From positions 5,084,001-5,148,000 of the forward strand of contig CM121341.1 in NCBI GenBank assembly GCA_051530055.1: 64,000 nucleotides of DNA. Direction: 5' to 3'. Positions within the stretch are counted from its first letter, which is position 1. Each line of letters begins with the position of its first letter. The DNA is from Neoechinorhynchus agilis (Eukaryota > Acanthocephala). Made by a program: the position numbers and the translations under genes. The notes under the pieces were generated by a model that saw only the letters and a program-made list of their open reading frames with translations, did not search any database and was not told the origin of the DNA. Below are positions 31,520 to 42,356 of the stretch, one piece after another.

Positions 31520-33058
31520 TTTTGCACGAAATATTTTTGAAATTCCTTTTATTCTCGTTTCTCCGGTCAGGGGTTCGATTCCTTCAAAGACCATTTATTC
31601 TAAAATTGTTCTTTTAAAGTGGAATCATTCTTCTTGAATGAAAACGTGAATACTTTCACGATTTTTAATAGTGAAAACAACACGTCTTTGAGATTCCTTT
31701 TATTCGTTTGCCAGGTCAGGGGTTCGATTCCTTCAAAGACCATTTAATCTAAAATTGTTCTTTGAAAGTGGAATCATTTTTCTTGAATGAAAACGTGAAT
31801 ACTTTCACCCTTTTTAATAGTGAAAACAACACGTCTTTGAGATTCCTTTTATTCGTTTGCCAGGTCAGGGGTTCGATTCCTTCAAAGACCATTTAATCTA
31901 AAATTGTCCTTTAAAAGTGGAATCATTTTTCTTGAATGAAAGCGTGAATACTTTCACCCTTTTTAATAGTGAAAGAAGAACACGTTTTTGAGATTCCTTT
32001 TATTCGTTTGCCCGGTCAGGGGTTCGATTCCTTCAAAGACCATTTATTCTAAAATTGTTCTTTAAAAGTGGAATCATTTTTCTTGAATGAAAACGTGAAT
32101 ACTTTCACGATTTTTAATAGTGAAAACAACACGTCTTTGAGATTCCTTTTATTCGTTTGCCAGGTCATGGGTTCGATTCCTTCAAAGACCATTTATTCTA
32201 AAATTGTTCTTTAAAAGTGGAATCATTTTTCTTGAATGAAAACGTGAATACTTTCACCCTTTTTAATAGTGAAAACAACACGTTTTTGAGATTCCTTTTA
32301 TTCGTTTGCCAGGTCAGGGGTTCGATTCCTTCAAAGACCATTTATTCTAAAATTGTTCTTTAAAAGTGGAATCATTTTTCTTGAATGAAAACGTGAATAC
32401 TTTCACGATTTTTAATAGTGAAAACAACACGTCTTTGAGATTCCTTTTATTCGTTTGCCAGGTCAGGGGTTCGATTCCTTCAAAGACCATTTATTCTAAA
32501 ATTGTCCTTTAAAAGTGGAATCATTTTTCTTGAATGAAAACGTGAATACTTTCACCCTTTTTAATAGTGAAAGAACAACACGTTTTTGAGATTCCTTTTA
32601 TTCGTTTGCCAGGTCAGGGGTTCGATTCCTTCAAAGACCATTTATTCTAAAATTGTCCTTTAAAAGTGGAATCATTTTTCTTGAATGAAAACGTGAATAC
32701 TTTCACCCTTTTTAATAGTGAAAACAACACGTCTTTGAGATTCCTTTTATTCGTTTGCCAGGTCAGGGGTTCGATTCCTTCAAAGACCATTTATTCTAAA
32801 ATTGTTCTTTAAAAGTGGAATCATTTTTCTTGAATGAAAACGTGAATACTTTCACGATTTTTAATAGTGAAAACAACACGTCTTTGAGATTCCTTTTATT
32901 CGTTTGCCAGGTCAGGGGTTCGATTCCTTCAAAGACCATTTATTCTAAAATTGTCCTTTAAAAGTGGAATCATTTTTCTTGAATGAAAACGTGAATACTT
33001 TCACCCTTTTTAATAGTGAAAGAAGAACACGTTTTTGAGATTCCTTTTATTCGTTTGT
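31520..33058. repeat. 149-bp satellite, ten full monomers each with a perfect B-box
   Basis: Ten monomers of 149-151 bp plus a truncated eleventh. Each full monomer contains ggttcgattcc, a perfect match to the RNA polymerase III internal B-box, at 31572, 31721, 31870, 32021, 32170, 32319, 32468, 32619, 32768 and 32917. The box sits in caggtcagggg / ccttcaaagacca, resembling a tRNA T-arm and 3' end, but stem pairing is imperfect and I see no A-box or cloverleaf. Monomers fall into subtypes by ttcacgattttt versus ttcacccttttt and by an extra 2-3 bases in the gaaagaagaac run. The array lies between BAF and TMEM33. Confidence 0.9.
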
Positions 33059-33219
33059 CCTGTGTTCAGTTTTCAAACTACTCCAATGAATTCTAGTCCA
33101 AGTTCTAAAAGATTTCCTCATTTTCCCGACCGAGCAGTCAAAAGAGTTCAACGTAACTTTAGTGGGCCTCATAAGAATCTTTCATTGTGAAGAGTCCATT
33201 TTTCTAATTTCAGAGTGAG

Positions 33220-35036
33220 ATGCAGCAAGATTCTGCGCCGAATCATTCCGCTAATTATGGAAAAATTAAGGTATATACATTGAAGTGGACTTAAGATAAA
33301 TCTTCATTTTCTAAAACAGGAATATCTATGGAATCATAAACTTGAATGTTTTCAATTCGTTCTTCGTATTGCTTGTGTTTTCCATGCATTTCGATTTATG
33401 TTCATGTTCGGATACCCAATTGAAAGACGAAAATTCTACAGGCGTTCATTGCGTATGGCTGGTGCAGTATCTTTGATTCGCTTAAAAGTACGATTTCTCG
33501 TTTCGATCGAGAAATCGTGCTATAAACCAACGATTGCAAGAATCACCTCGTCCTCAAGGCGCAACTTTGGACTTTATGGCATTGTTTAAAAGAATGTTCG
33601 TGGAAGACAGCTTTCACTACGTTATATATTCGTTAATGATGAGCGCATACCCTACTTCGTTGACCGTCGCACTCGTCCCCATCACGATATTCGCAATCGT
33701 ACAATCACTTCAATGGCTACTTACCATTGTCAGATTGTCCGAAAGTGACCGTTCGTCACATGATCACTCCGATTTGTTCAACAAAACTACTGCCGCCCAA
33801 AACGTTCTAAAATCACGGCAATCCATTGCGTTCGAACTCGCTGCATTCGGTGAAATATTCTTACTGCTAGCGCTCGCTATGGACTTGGCCGTAAGGTCAG
33901 TAAAATGTTCGCGAATTTGATATGGTTTGGTCAGATCATAGGTAAAAATGTTAATCCCCGAAAACATCCTAGAGGAAATGGACGATAATAATAAAGGAAT
34001 CTTGAACCGGGATTATGCTCACCATTAAAAGTTTCGATTTTTTATCATCGGTAAAGAAAATCCTTCAGGGTAATCAAAGTTTATACTTTTGGTGAAAATA
34101 ATCAACCGGCCACCCACAAAGATATTTGATTTGTAGGGAAAATATTTCGCGAACACCTAAATTTCGCCTCTATAAAAATCAAGGGAAAAAGTAGTCTGAG
34201 CTTCGGGTTTGGCGATCCCGAGCGCCCTCACCCATTTTTAGATAGGTTACCTTCTCGCGAAATATTTCCCCTACAAATCAAATATCTTTGTGGGTGGCCG
34301 GTTGATTATTTTCACCAAAAGTTCACTAATTTATCCATAGAAAATCCTTCAGGTTAATCAAAGTTTATACTTTTTGGTGAAAATCACAAAGACATTTGAT
34401 TTATAGAGGAAATATTTCGCTAGGAGCTAAGCTGCATATGGATTTTGGGCATTAATCATCGACAGAGAAAATCCTTCGGGATGATTTATAGAGGAAATAT
34501 TTCGCTCGGAGTTAAACTTCGTCTCTATAAAAATCAAGGAAAAAAGTAGTCTGAACTTTCGGTTTAACTAATCCCGAGCGCCCTGGAGCATAAAATCTTA
34601 ATATGTAAAACCCATTGAAGAGGGCAGGTTACCTCCTCACTTTTCCCCCATAAATCAAATATGCGATGACCGGGGGATTATTTAGATTCTTTTATTAATT
34701 TCGCGTCGGTTTAATTGCAAAATTTAAACAATAAAACATTCTCTACCGTTTGAAGACCAAACCAACAAATTTACGACCAATTTTTAAACCGAAATCAAGT
34801 TTTTCTTTTAATTTAGGCGTCCTGGTATTTTGATGACAATCACGTTTCTTAGCTCCTACCTTCAATTCCTCAAACTGCGTTACCGTTCAATGAGAAATCG
34901 GTACACCCGCGATGTGTTCGCGAAACTCAAGCACACAACTCAATGCTACACCATCCATTCTTCCACTTGCCCTGAACTGATCAAGAAAATTACTGCTTAC
35001 GTCATCAATGGAATCGAAGCCATGTCTGCTCTATGA
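33220..35036 (+). CDS. TMEM33: TMEM33 / Pom33-family ER membrane protein
   Basis: Exons 33220-33270, 33320-33486, 33527-33895 and 34817-35036 give 268 residues (human TMEM33, 247). Family features: an N-terminal NHKLECFQFVLRIACVFHAF helix, FYRRSLRMAGAVSLIRLNQR (family: 'FYQRALLANALTSALRLHQR'), FVEDSFHYVIYSLMMSAYP, the central multi-helix block, GEIFLLLALAMDLAV, and the C-terminal YLQFLKLRYRSMRNRYTRDV (family: 'YYRFLTLRYSSRRNPYCRTL'). TMEM33 is an ER/nuclear-envelope protein that shapes ER tubules and, in yeast, supports pore-complex distribution. Introns 1 and 3 are GT-AG (49 and 921 nt). The 40-base interruption between ...SLIRL and NQRL has no GT-AG solution and forms a hairpin. Intron 3 contains foldback elements. 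The start ATG follows a cag that might be an acceptor of a 5'-UTR intron. Confidence 0.85.
33487..33526 (+). other. Candidate non-GT-AG hairpin intron in TMEM33 (40 nt)
   Basis: Removing 40 bases between codon TTA (Leu) and AAC (Asn) restores the TMEM33 frame and family alignment exactly. The segment's bases 33487-33500 (agtacgatttctcg) pair over all 14 positions (one G-T wobble) with 33508-33521 (cgagaaatcgtgct), leaving a 7-base loop. Because of flanking A runs the exact cut can slide by one or two bases; possible ends are AA..TA, AA..AA or AG..AA, none GT-AG. A frame-restoring GT-AG intron could only be 22 nt (from gtatctttg) and would delete conserved residues. Confidence 0.55.
34087..34690. 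repeat. Foldback elements in TMEM33 intron 3
   Basis: 34087-34320 is a near-perfect inverted repeat: ttttggtgaaaataatcaac at the left pairs with gttgattattttcaccaaaa at the right, ~65-base arms. The loop carries cttcgggtttggcgatcccg. 34335-34690 is a rearranged, diverged copy. The loop words also occur at 16133-16158 (cttcgggtatagcgatcccg) and its palindrome mirror, and arm words recur near 63720-63790, so this is a dispersed hairpin family. Confidence 0.8.
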
Positions 35037-35354
35037 TTTGAGAATGTGCGCTAGTAAAGTAACGATAATTTTATTTGGAGCGTCTCGCCTTATCAATCAT
35101 TGTTTTCGATTTACAAAGTTTACTTGAATTTAAAAAGAAAAGTTCCGATAAATATCGCTCATCGAACGTCTATGGACGTGTAAAAAAAGATGAGCGTAAA
35201 TAATCAGTGGCGTTTTTGGGGTGCTGTTTAATAAAAGTTTTAAAATGCACCTTCGTTCCAGTCACGACAATTAATCTCGTTATTCATCAAGAGAAAATCA
35301 TCCGGGATAGCTTTTAGTTATTAAAAAACATCCATGCAACTGCTCTGGATGATG

Positions 35355-35708
35355 TAACGGTCAAAAGGACGGATTCAGCGTTCCAACAATGTTCCTGTCC
35401 TCGGATCATCTGAGTCTCTTGGACAATTGATTGATCAGCTTCCTTGCAACGGTACAAAACGATCTGAATGTCTCATTGCCAAAGGGAACGAAATAATGAT
35501 TTCTAATCTTTTCGGGATCCTCAAAGGTGGTCACTGCTCCCATTGTCAGGTTTAACAACGGCGAATTTTATGTTGGTGGCTGCTCGCCGAGGAAACATTC
35601 TGACACCGTCCGGTCTATCGCCATCGATCGAGTCGGCAAAAATAGATTGACTCTAGGATGTTCTTTTCGAATTCCCAGTATTCTGGGCACGACTGAGAGA
35701 ATCGCGTA
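35355..35708 (-). pseudogene. LINE relic 3, near-identical inverted copy of 3262-3622
   Basis: On the minus strand this is almost base-for-base the middle of LINE relic 1, including its disabling mutations. Similarity stops sharply at both ends. It must come from a DNA-level duplication of an already dead fragment, since independent retrotransposition would not share the same stops. Confidence 0.8.
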
Positions 35709-36222
35709 ACCGTCAACTTTCCCACCCTCCAGAACTCGGGATCCACTCCAAAATCAACAGCCACATTCATTTTTACCTATCAGTAATCGCACTTCCCTAT
35801 ACCTCCGCTCCTTTTTCTATGCTGCCCAATCTTCTTGGATGTCGAGACCGGAAATGAACCTGAGGAGAGACCCAACCTCAGAAACTCCCCAGAAAACAAT
35901 AACCGTCAACTTTCCCAACACCGCCCGAACTCGGGATCCACTCCAAAATCAACAGCCATATCCGCTCCTTTTTCCAAACTGACCAAAAAATTAAACGACT
36001 GAGCTCTTCAAATTCCGTTTTTTTTTCGATCAGGTCTCTTAGCTGTAACGTTTTGTATTTTTAGACGAATTCTTATATAATATTCTGCGTACATTTCGGC
36101 CCAGAGAAACCGATATCGTTTGAGATTCGCGAAAAGACGACACCTATTGTTTATTAGGTTCGACCGTTTTGGTCATGAGAGAACAAACAGTCACACACAC
36201 GCACACTAATCTCCGAGACAGC
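35709..36222. repeat. Intergenic DNA with a ~60-bp direct repeat
   Basis: 35709-35772 (aaccgtcaactttcccacc ... ccaaaatcaacagccac) recurs at about 35900-35962, about 190 bases apart, with ~90% identity. The 3' part is the H3-variant 3' UTR, with AATAAA on the minus strand about 80 bases after the stop and a weak gaccaaaacggtc stem rather than the canonical replication-histone hairpin. Confidence 0.55.
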
Positions 36223-36684
36223 CTAGAATCGCTCTCCTCGAATGCGGCGAGCGAGCTGTATGTCCTTGGGCATGATCGTAACGCGTTTTGCATGGATCGC
36301 GCATAGATTGGTGTCCTCGAACAAAGAGACAAGATAAGCTTCAGCAGCTTCCTGTAGAGCTCCAATAGCCGCAGACTGGAATCGCAAGTCCGTCTTGAAG
36401 TCCTGAGCGATTTCTCGTACTAGTCGTTGGAACGGCAGCTTTCGAATCAATAGTTCGGTCGATTTCTGGTAGCGTCTAATCTCACGCAATGCAACCGTTC
36501 CTGGGCGGAACCTATGGGGTTTCTTTTGTCCTGCAGCTCCAGATACACCTGCACCACCACCACCACCAGCGGGACCACCTATCGCACCGCCCGGTGCTGT
36601 TTTACGAGCTGCTTTAGTGGCTAGCTGCTTCCTAGGGGCCTTTCCACCCGTCGACTTCTTCGCAGTTTGCTTAGTTCGAGCCAT
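36223..36684 (-). CDS. Histone H3 variant with a glycine-rich tail insertion
   Basis: A 153-residue intronless H3 (canonical 136). The core ([20 protein letters not shown] to the end) is nearly invariant and H3.3-like at [10 protein letters not shown]. Differences: R8 is Lys ([13 protein letters not shown]), S28 is Thr, the five residues between P30 and K36 are replaced by 22 Gly/Ala-rich ones (net +17), V35 is Gln, Y41 is Phe, EASEAYLVG reads EAAEAYLVS, and the C-terminus is ERF instead of ERA. K4, K9, K14, K18, K23, K27, K36 and K37 remain, but K27 and K36 are pushed 17 residues further apart. A polyadenylation signal instead of a clear histone stem-loop suggests a replication-independent, perhaps germ-line, variant. 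TATATAG lies about 105 bases upstream of the ATG and a perfect CRE about 212 bases upstream. Confidence 0.93.
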   Translation of the reverse strand: MARTKQTAKKSTGGKAPRKQLATKAARKTAPGGAIGGPAGGGGGAGVSGAAGQKKPHRFRPGTVALREIRRYQKSTELLIRKLPFQRLVREIAQDFKTDLRFQSAAIGALQEAAEAYLVSLFEDTNLCAIHAKRVTIMPKDIQLARRIRGERF

Positions 36685-36788
36685 GTGTCTGAAATGAGAG
36701 ACGGAAGAATTCCACGCAAGTTCCGATTGAAGAGAGCAGCGCTACGAGCGGGGGAGATTGGATGAAAACGAACGAACGAACGAACGGG

Positions 36789-36903
36789 TCTATATAGTGC
36801 CGAAGATCGGAAAGAATTCCAGTGTACAATGTTACACACACACACAATCCAAACGCTCACAGGATTCTGTAATGGAGGAAGACCTGCCGTCCCAGTGACG
36901 TCA
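36789..36903 (-). promoter_or_regulatory. H3-variant promoter: TATA box and CRE
   Basis: On the minus strand TATATAGA lies at 36789-36796 and TGACGTCA at 36896-36903. The CRE is the same 8-mer found twice upstream of HSP70. About 220 bases further upstream begins the satellite whose monomers each carry TTACGTCA. Confidence 0.6.
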
Positions 36904-37109
36904 CATGACAAATTTAGGATCAAATGACGCGAGCGCGCGGAATTTCCATGTCGGCGCACTGTTTAGCGAAAAATTAAGGGGTTTCGAAATGGGGATTTTT
37001 CAACCGACAACATAGAAAGTCACGAAATACGACGACGACGTAATCAAAGCCACAAAATAGAAAAAAAGAAGATCGTTTGCCAGTGTGTCGGTAAACGAAA
37101 TTTTAAAAA

Positions 37110-39045
37110 TGCGAGTCGGTGCGTTACGTCACAAAATTTGGCGATGAAATCCGGGGTGAAAAGAAAGAGATTTTTCTCCGTTTATAAGCGGATCGATTAT
37201 TGATGACGCATTTTTCTTCGATTTCATTACGTCACAAAATTTGGCGATGAAATTCGGGGTGAAAAGAAAGAGATTTTTCTCCGTTTATAAGCGGATCGAT
37301 TATTGATGACGCATTTTTTTTGGATTTCGTTACGTCACAAAATTTGGCGATGAAATTCGGGGTGAAAAGAAAGAGATTTTTCTCCGTTTATAAGCGGATC
37401 GATTATTGATGACGCATTTTTCTTCGATTTCGTTACGTCACAAAATTTGGCGATGAAATTTGGGGTGAAAAGAAAGATTTTTCTCCGTTTATAAGCGGAT
37501 CGATTATTGATGACGCATTTTTTTTGGATTTCGTTACGTCACAAAATTTGGCGATGAAATTTGGGGTGAAAAGAAAGAGATTTTTCTCCGTTTATAAGCG
37601 GATCGATTATTGATGACGCATTTTTCTTCGATTTCGTTACGTCACAAAATTTGGCGATGAAATTTGGGGTGAAAAGAAAGAGATTTTTCTCCGTTTATAA
37701 GCGGATCGATTATTGATGACGCATTTTTTTTGGATTTCGTTACGTCACAAAATTTGGCGATGAAATTCGGGTGAAAAGAAAGAGATTTTTCTCCGTTTAT
37801 AAGCGGATCGATTATTGATGACGCATTTTTTTTGGATTTCGTTACGTCACAAAATTTGGCGATGAAATTCGGGGAAAAGAAAGAGATTTTTCTCCGTTTA
37901 TAAGCGGATCGATTATTGATGACGCATTTTTCTTCGATTTCATTACGTCACAAAATTTGGCGATGAAATTCGGGGAAAAGAAAGAGATTTTTCTCCGTTT
38001 ATAAGCGGATCGATTATTGATGACGCATTTTTCTTCGATTTCGTTACGTCACAAAATTCGGCGATGAAATTCGGGGAAAAGAAAGAGATTTTTCTCCGTT
38101 TATAAGCGGATCGATTATTGATGACGCATTTTTTTTGGATTTCGTTACGTCACTAAATTTGGCGATGAAATTCGGGTGAAAAGAAAGAGATTTTTCTCCG
38201 TTTATAAGCGGATCGATTATTGATGACGCATTTTTCTTCGATTTCGTTACGTCACAAAATTTGGCGATGAAATTCGGGGAAAAGAAAGAGATTTTTCTCC
38301 GTTTATAAGCGGATCGATTATTGATGACGCATTTTTTTTGGATTTCGTTACGTCACAAAATTCGGCGATGAAATTTGGGGTGAAAAGAAAGAGATTTTTC
38401 TCCGTTTATAAGCGGATCGATTATTGATGACGCATTTTTCTTGGATTTCGTTACGTCACTAAATTCGGCGATGAAATTTGGGGTGAAAAGAAAGATTTTT
38501 CTCCGTTTATAAGCGGATCGATTATTGATGACGCATTTTTTTGGATTTCGTTACGTCACAAAATTCGGCGATGAAATTTGGGGTGAAAAGAAAGAGATTT
38601 TTCTCCGTTTATAAGCGGATCGATTATTGATGACGCATTTTTTTTGATTTCGTTACGTCACAAAATTTGGCGATGAAATTTGGGGTGAAAAGAAAGAGAT
38701 TTTTCTCCGTTTATAAGCGGATCGATTATTGATGACGCATTTTTTTTGGATTTCGTTACGTCACAAAATTTGGCGATGAAATTCGGGGTGAAAAGAAAGA
38801 GATTTTTCTCCGTTTATAAGCGGATCGATTATTGATGACGCATTTTTTTTGGATTTCATTACGTCACAAAATTTTGCGATGAAATTTGGGGTGAAAAGAA
38901 AGAGACTTTTCTCCGTTTATAAGCGGATCGATTATTGATGACGCATTTTTTTTGGATTTCGTTACGTCACAAAATTCGGCGATGAAATTTGGGTGAAAAG
39001 AGGGTGATTTTTCTCCGTTTATAAGCGGATCGATTATTGATGACT
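37110..39045. repeat. 102-bp satellite (19 monomers) with bZIP-like sites
   Basis: Nineteen monomers of ~98-106 bp. Each has ttacgtcacaaaatttggcg, gatgaaattcgggg, a ttttctccgtttataagcgg block and atcgattattgatgacgcat. TTACGTCA is a one-base variant of the CRE/ATF palindrome and is kept in essentially every unit; tgatgacgca contributes a second TGACG core. The run gatttttctccgtttataagcgg is almost invariant, while poly-T/tcttcg and ggtg parts vary. The array sits upstream of the H3-variant promoter and ends near 39045 in partly degenerate sequence. Confidence 0.88.
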
Positions 39046-39872
39046 CCCAATGTTTTCGATACCTGCATACGATGATGTTTTTGTTCCAAGATAAGATTAC
39101 GTCTTTAGAAAAGAGAGGGTTTTCGCCGAGAGATTCTTTAGTTGAAGGAAACGAAGACTGGAATGGTGAGGGCATTGGAAGGAGGACCGCGCCATTTCGG
39201 CCTCTCGATCTTTAATTGCGGCCGCCTGTCAAACAAAAAACTCGATTAACGATCCCGTTTTAGTTCGGGATTGGATCTCGGAGTCTTTTTCAATCGTGTT
39301 AACGGTGTGTGAGTGTTCGTTTTATACACTCGTTTGTTAAGTTTTGACGTCAAATGTTTACGGCCGATTTTCCACATAAAAACAATCGAAGAGTTTTTGG
39401 AAGTTAAGGATTACATTCCTGTTGGATGCTTTCACATAATTCCGTTTTCCTTTGGTCCGATAAATTATCCATCGTTTCCTCGATGAGAAGAAGTCCACAC
39501 GAGCCAATCTCATCACTTTTAACGTCTTTACAAATCTGACAAACAATGAGACCTAAGCTTTCATCGGCACGATCATCAGAGATCTCGTGGATGGCAAGAA
39601 TGTAGATAACGAACGATTTTAAAATTAGAACTGATCGCCTGTTGTCCGTCCATTCGAGTATTGGCCTCATCATCGATCTTCGCATTCAATCAGCTGAGTC
39701 GATTTTCCAGAGCGGTGGTGTGAATGATTTCATGACATTTATAATAAGTATCCAATTTGAGAAAAAAAAGAAACGCTTGAAAATTTAAATATCGGTCTCA
39801 ATAAATTACTTCAATTTTTTGCAAAACATTAAAACCCTGTTGATTGTGGAATTCATTGATTTTTTCCAAAAA
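39046..39872. other. Between-satellite region; one possible small exon
   Basis: A minus frame at 39404-39685 (ending at 39404; ATGs near 39685, 39673 and 39670) encodes about 90 residues of ordinary soluble composition (FVIYILAIHEISDDRADESL, LLLIEETMDNLSDQRKTEL). I do not recognise it. It could be a displaced last exon of DNAAF5 across the 165-bp satellite, but splice phases did not fit, so this is only a suggestion. The rest shows nothing. Confidence 0.3.
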
Positions 39873-42320
39873 GCAAAAAAAACCAATCCCTTTGGAGAAT
39901 ATTGGAAATCCGAGGAGGTATTAGAACCTACGCAAAAATAATTCGTCTTTTTCCCGTTCTAAAAACGCTTAGAGAGAAAATACTTCCATTTTTGATTGAT
40001 TTCTTAAATTTCGTCGGATAATCGTTCTATATTTTTAAGCAAAAAACCCAATCCCTTTGGAGAATATTGGAAATCCGAGGGGTATTAGAACCTACGCAAA
40101 AATAAATCGTCTTTTTCCCGTTCTAAAAACGCTTAGAGAGAAAATACTTCCATTTTATTGATTTCTTAAATTTCGTCGGATAATCATTCTATATTTTTAA
40201 GCAAAAAACCCAATCCCTTTGGAGAATATTGGAAATCCGAGGAGGTATTAGAACCTACGCAAAAATAAATCGTCTTTTTCCCGTTCTAAAAACGCTTAGA
40301 GAGAAAATACTTCCATTTTTGATTGATTTCTTAAATTTCGTCGGATAATCGTTCTATATTTTTAAGCAAAAAAACCCAATCCCTTTGGAGAATATTGGAA
40401 ATCCGAGAGGTATTAGAACCTACGCAAAAATAATGTCTTTTTCCCGTTCTAAAAACTTAGAGAGAAAATACTTCCATTTTGATTGATTTCTTAAATTTCG
40501 TCGGATAATCGTTCTATATTTTTAAGCAAAAACCCAATCCCTTTGGAGAATATTGAAATCCGAGGATATTAGAACCTACGCAAAAATAAATCGTCTTTTT
40601 CCGTTCTAAAAACGCTTAGAGAGAAAATACTTCCATTTTTGATTGATTTCTTAAATTTCGTCGGATAATCGTTCTATATTTTTAAGCAAAAAACCCAATC
40701 CCTTTGGAGAATATTGGAAATCCGAGGAGGTATTAGAACCTACGCAAAAATAATTCGTCTTTTTCCCGTTCTAAAACGCTTAGAGAGAAATACTTCCATT
40801 TTTGATTGATTTCTTAAATGTCGGATAATCGTTCTATATTTTTAAGCAAAAAACCCAATCCCTTTGGAGAATATTGGAAATCCGAGGAGGTATTAGAACC
40901 TACGCAAAATAATTCGTCTTTTTCCCGTTCTAAAAACGCTTAGAGAGAAAATACTTCCATTTTTGATTGATTTCTTAAATTTCGTCGGATAATCGTTCTA
41001 TATTTTTAAGCAAAAAACCCATCCCTTTGGAGAATATTGAAACCGAGGAGGTATTAGAACCTACGCAAAAATAAATCGCTTTTTCCCGTTCTAACGCTTA
41101 GAGAGAAAATACTTCCTTGATTGATTTTAAATTTCGTCGGATAATCGTTCTATATTTTTAAGCAAAAAACCCAATCCCTTTGGAGAATATTGAAATCCGA
41201 GGAGGTATTAGAACCTACGCAAAAATAAATCGTCTTTTTCCCGTTCTAAAAACGCTTAGAGAGAAAATACTTCCATTTTTGATTGATTTCTTAAATTTCG
41301 TCGGATAATCGTTCTATATTTTTAAGCAAAAAAACCCAATCCCTTTGGAGAATATTGGAAATCCGAGGAGGTATTAGAACCTACGCAAAAATAAATCGTC
41401 TTTTTCCCGTTCTAAAAACGCTTAGAGAGAAAATACTTCCATTTTTGATTGATTTCTTAAATTTCGTCGGATAATCGTTCTATATTTTTAAGCAAAAAAA
41501 CCCAATCCCTTTGGAGAATATTGGAAATCCGAGGAGGTATTAGAACCTACGCAAAAATAAATCGTCTTTTTCCCGTTCTAAAAACGCTTAGAGAGAAAAT
41601 ACTTCCATTTTTGATTGATTTCTTAAATTTCGTCGGATAATCGTTCTATATTTTTAAGCAAAAAAACCCAATCCCTTTGGAGAATATTGGAAATCCGAGG
41701 AGGTATTAGAACCTACGCAAAAATAAATCGTCTTTTTCCCGTTCTAAAAACGCTTAGAGAGAAAATACTTCCATTTTTGATTGATTTCTTAAATTTCGTC
41801 GGATAATCGTTCTATATTTTTAAGCAAAAAAACCCAATCCCTTTGGAGAATATTGGAAATCCGAGGAGGTATTAGAACCTACGCAAAAATAAATCGTCTT
41901 TTTCCCGTTCTAAAAACGCTTAGAGAGAAAATACTTCCATTTTTGATTGATTTCTTAAATTTCGTCGGATAATCGTTCTATATTTTTAAGCAAAAAAACC
42001 CAATCCCTTTGGAGAATATTGGAAATCCGAGGAGGTATTAGAACCTACGCAAAAATAATTCGTCTTTTTCCCGTTCTAAAAACGCTTAGAGAGAAAATAC
42101 TTCCATTTTTGATTGATTTCTTAAATTTCGTCGGATAATCATTCTATATTTTTAAGCAAAAAAACCCAATCCCTTTGGAGAATATTGGAAATCCGAGGAG
42201 GTATTAGAACCTACGCAAAAATAAATCGTCTTTTTCCCGTTCTAAAAACGCTTAGAGAGAAAATACTTCCATTTTTGATTGATTTCTTAAATTTCGTCGG
42301 ATAATCGTTCCATATTTTTA
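39873..42320. repeat. 165-bp satellite (15 monomers) beside DNAAF5
   Basis: Fifteen head-to-tail monomers of about 165 bp: ccaatccctttggagaatat, ggaaatccgaggaggtatta, gaacctacgcaaaaataaat, a tttttcccgttctaaaaacg block, cttagagagaaaatacttcc, then gatttcttaaatttcgtcgg. Units in the right half (41,170 on) are almost identical; the 40.4-41.1 kb units carry many small deletions (lengths 150-161). The array ends in a truncated unit fused to the 3' end of the DNAAF5 reading frame. Confidence 0.9.
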
Positions 42321-42356
42321 ATCAAAAAAAAACAATCCGAGGAAGCGTATATTCAC

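Noticed and set aside
31520-33058. Array of tRNA genes
   Set aside because: The B-box is perfect but the T-stem pairs poorly, and no A-box, anticodon arm or acceptor pairing can be drawn; it is a satellite containing a B-box.
33398-33589. Continuous TMEM33 reading through the hairpin in the upstream frame
   Set aside because: It loses the conserved NQRL...FVEDSFHY region and soon ends at a stop.
36140-36180. Canonical replication-histone stem-loop after the H3 variant
   Set aside because: The only stem (gaccaaaacggtc) is too short and its sequence does not match the conserved hairpin; an AATAAA is present instead.
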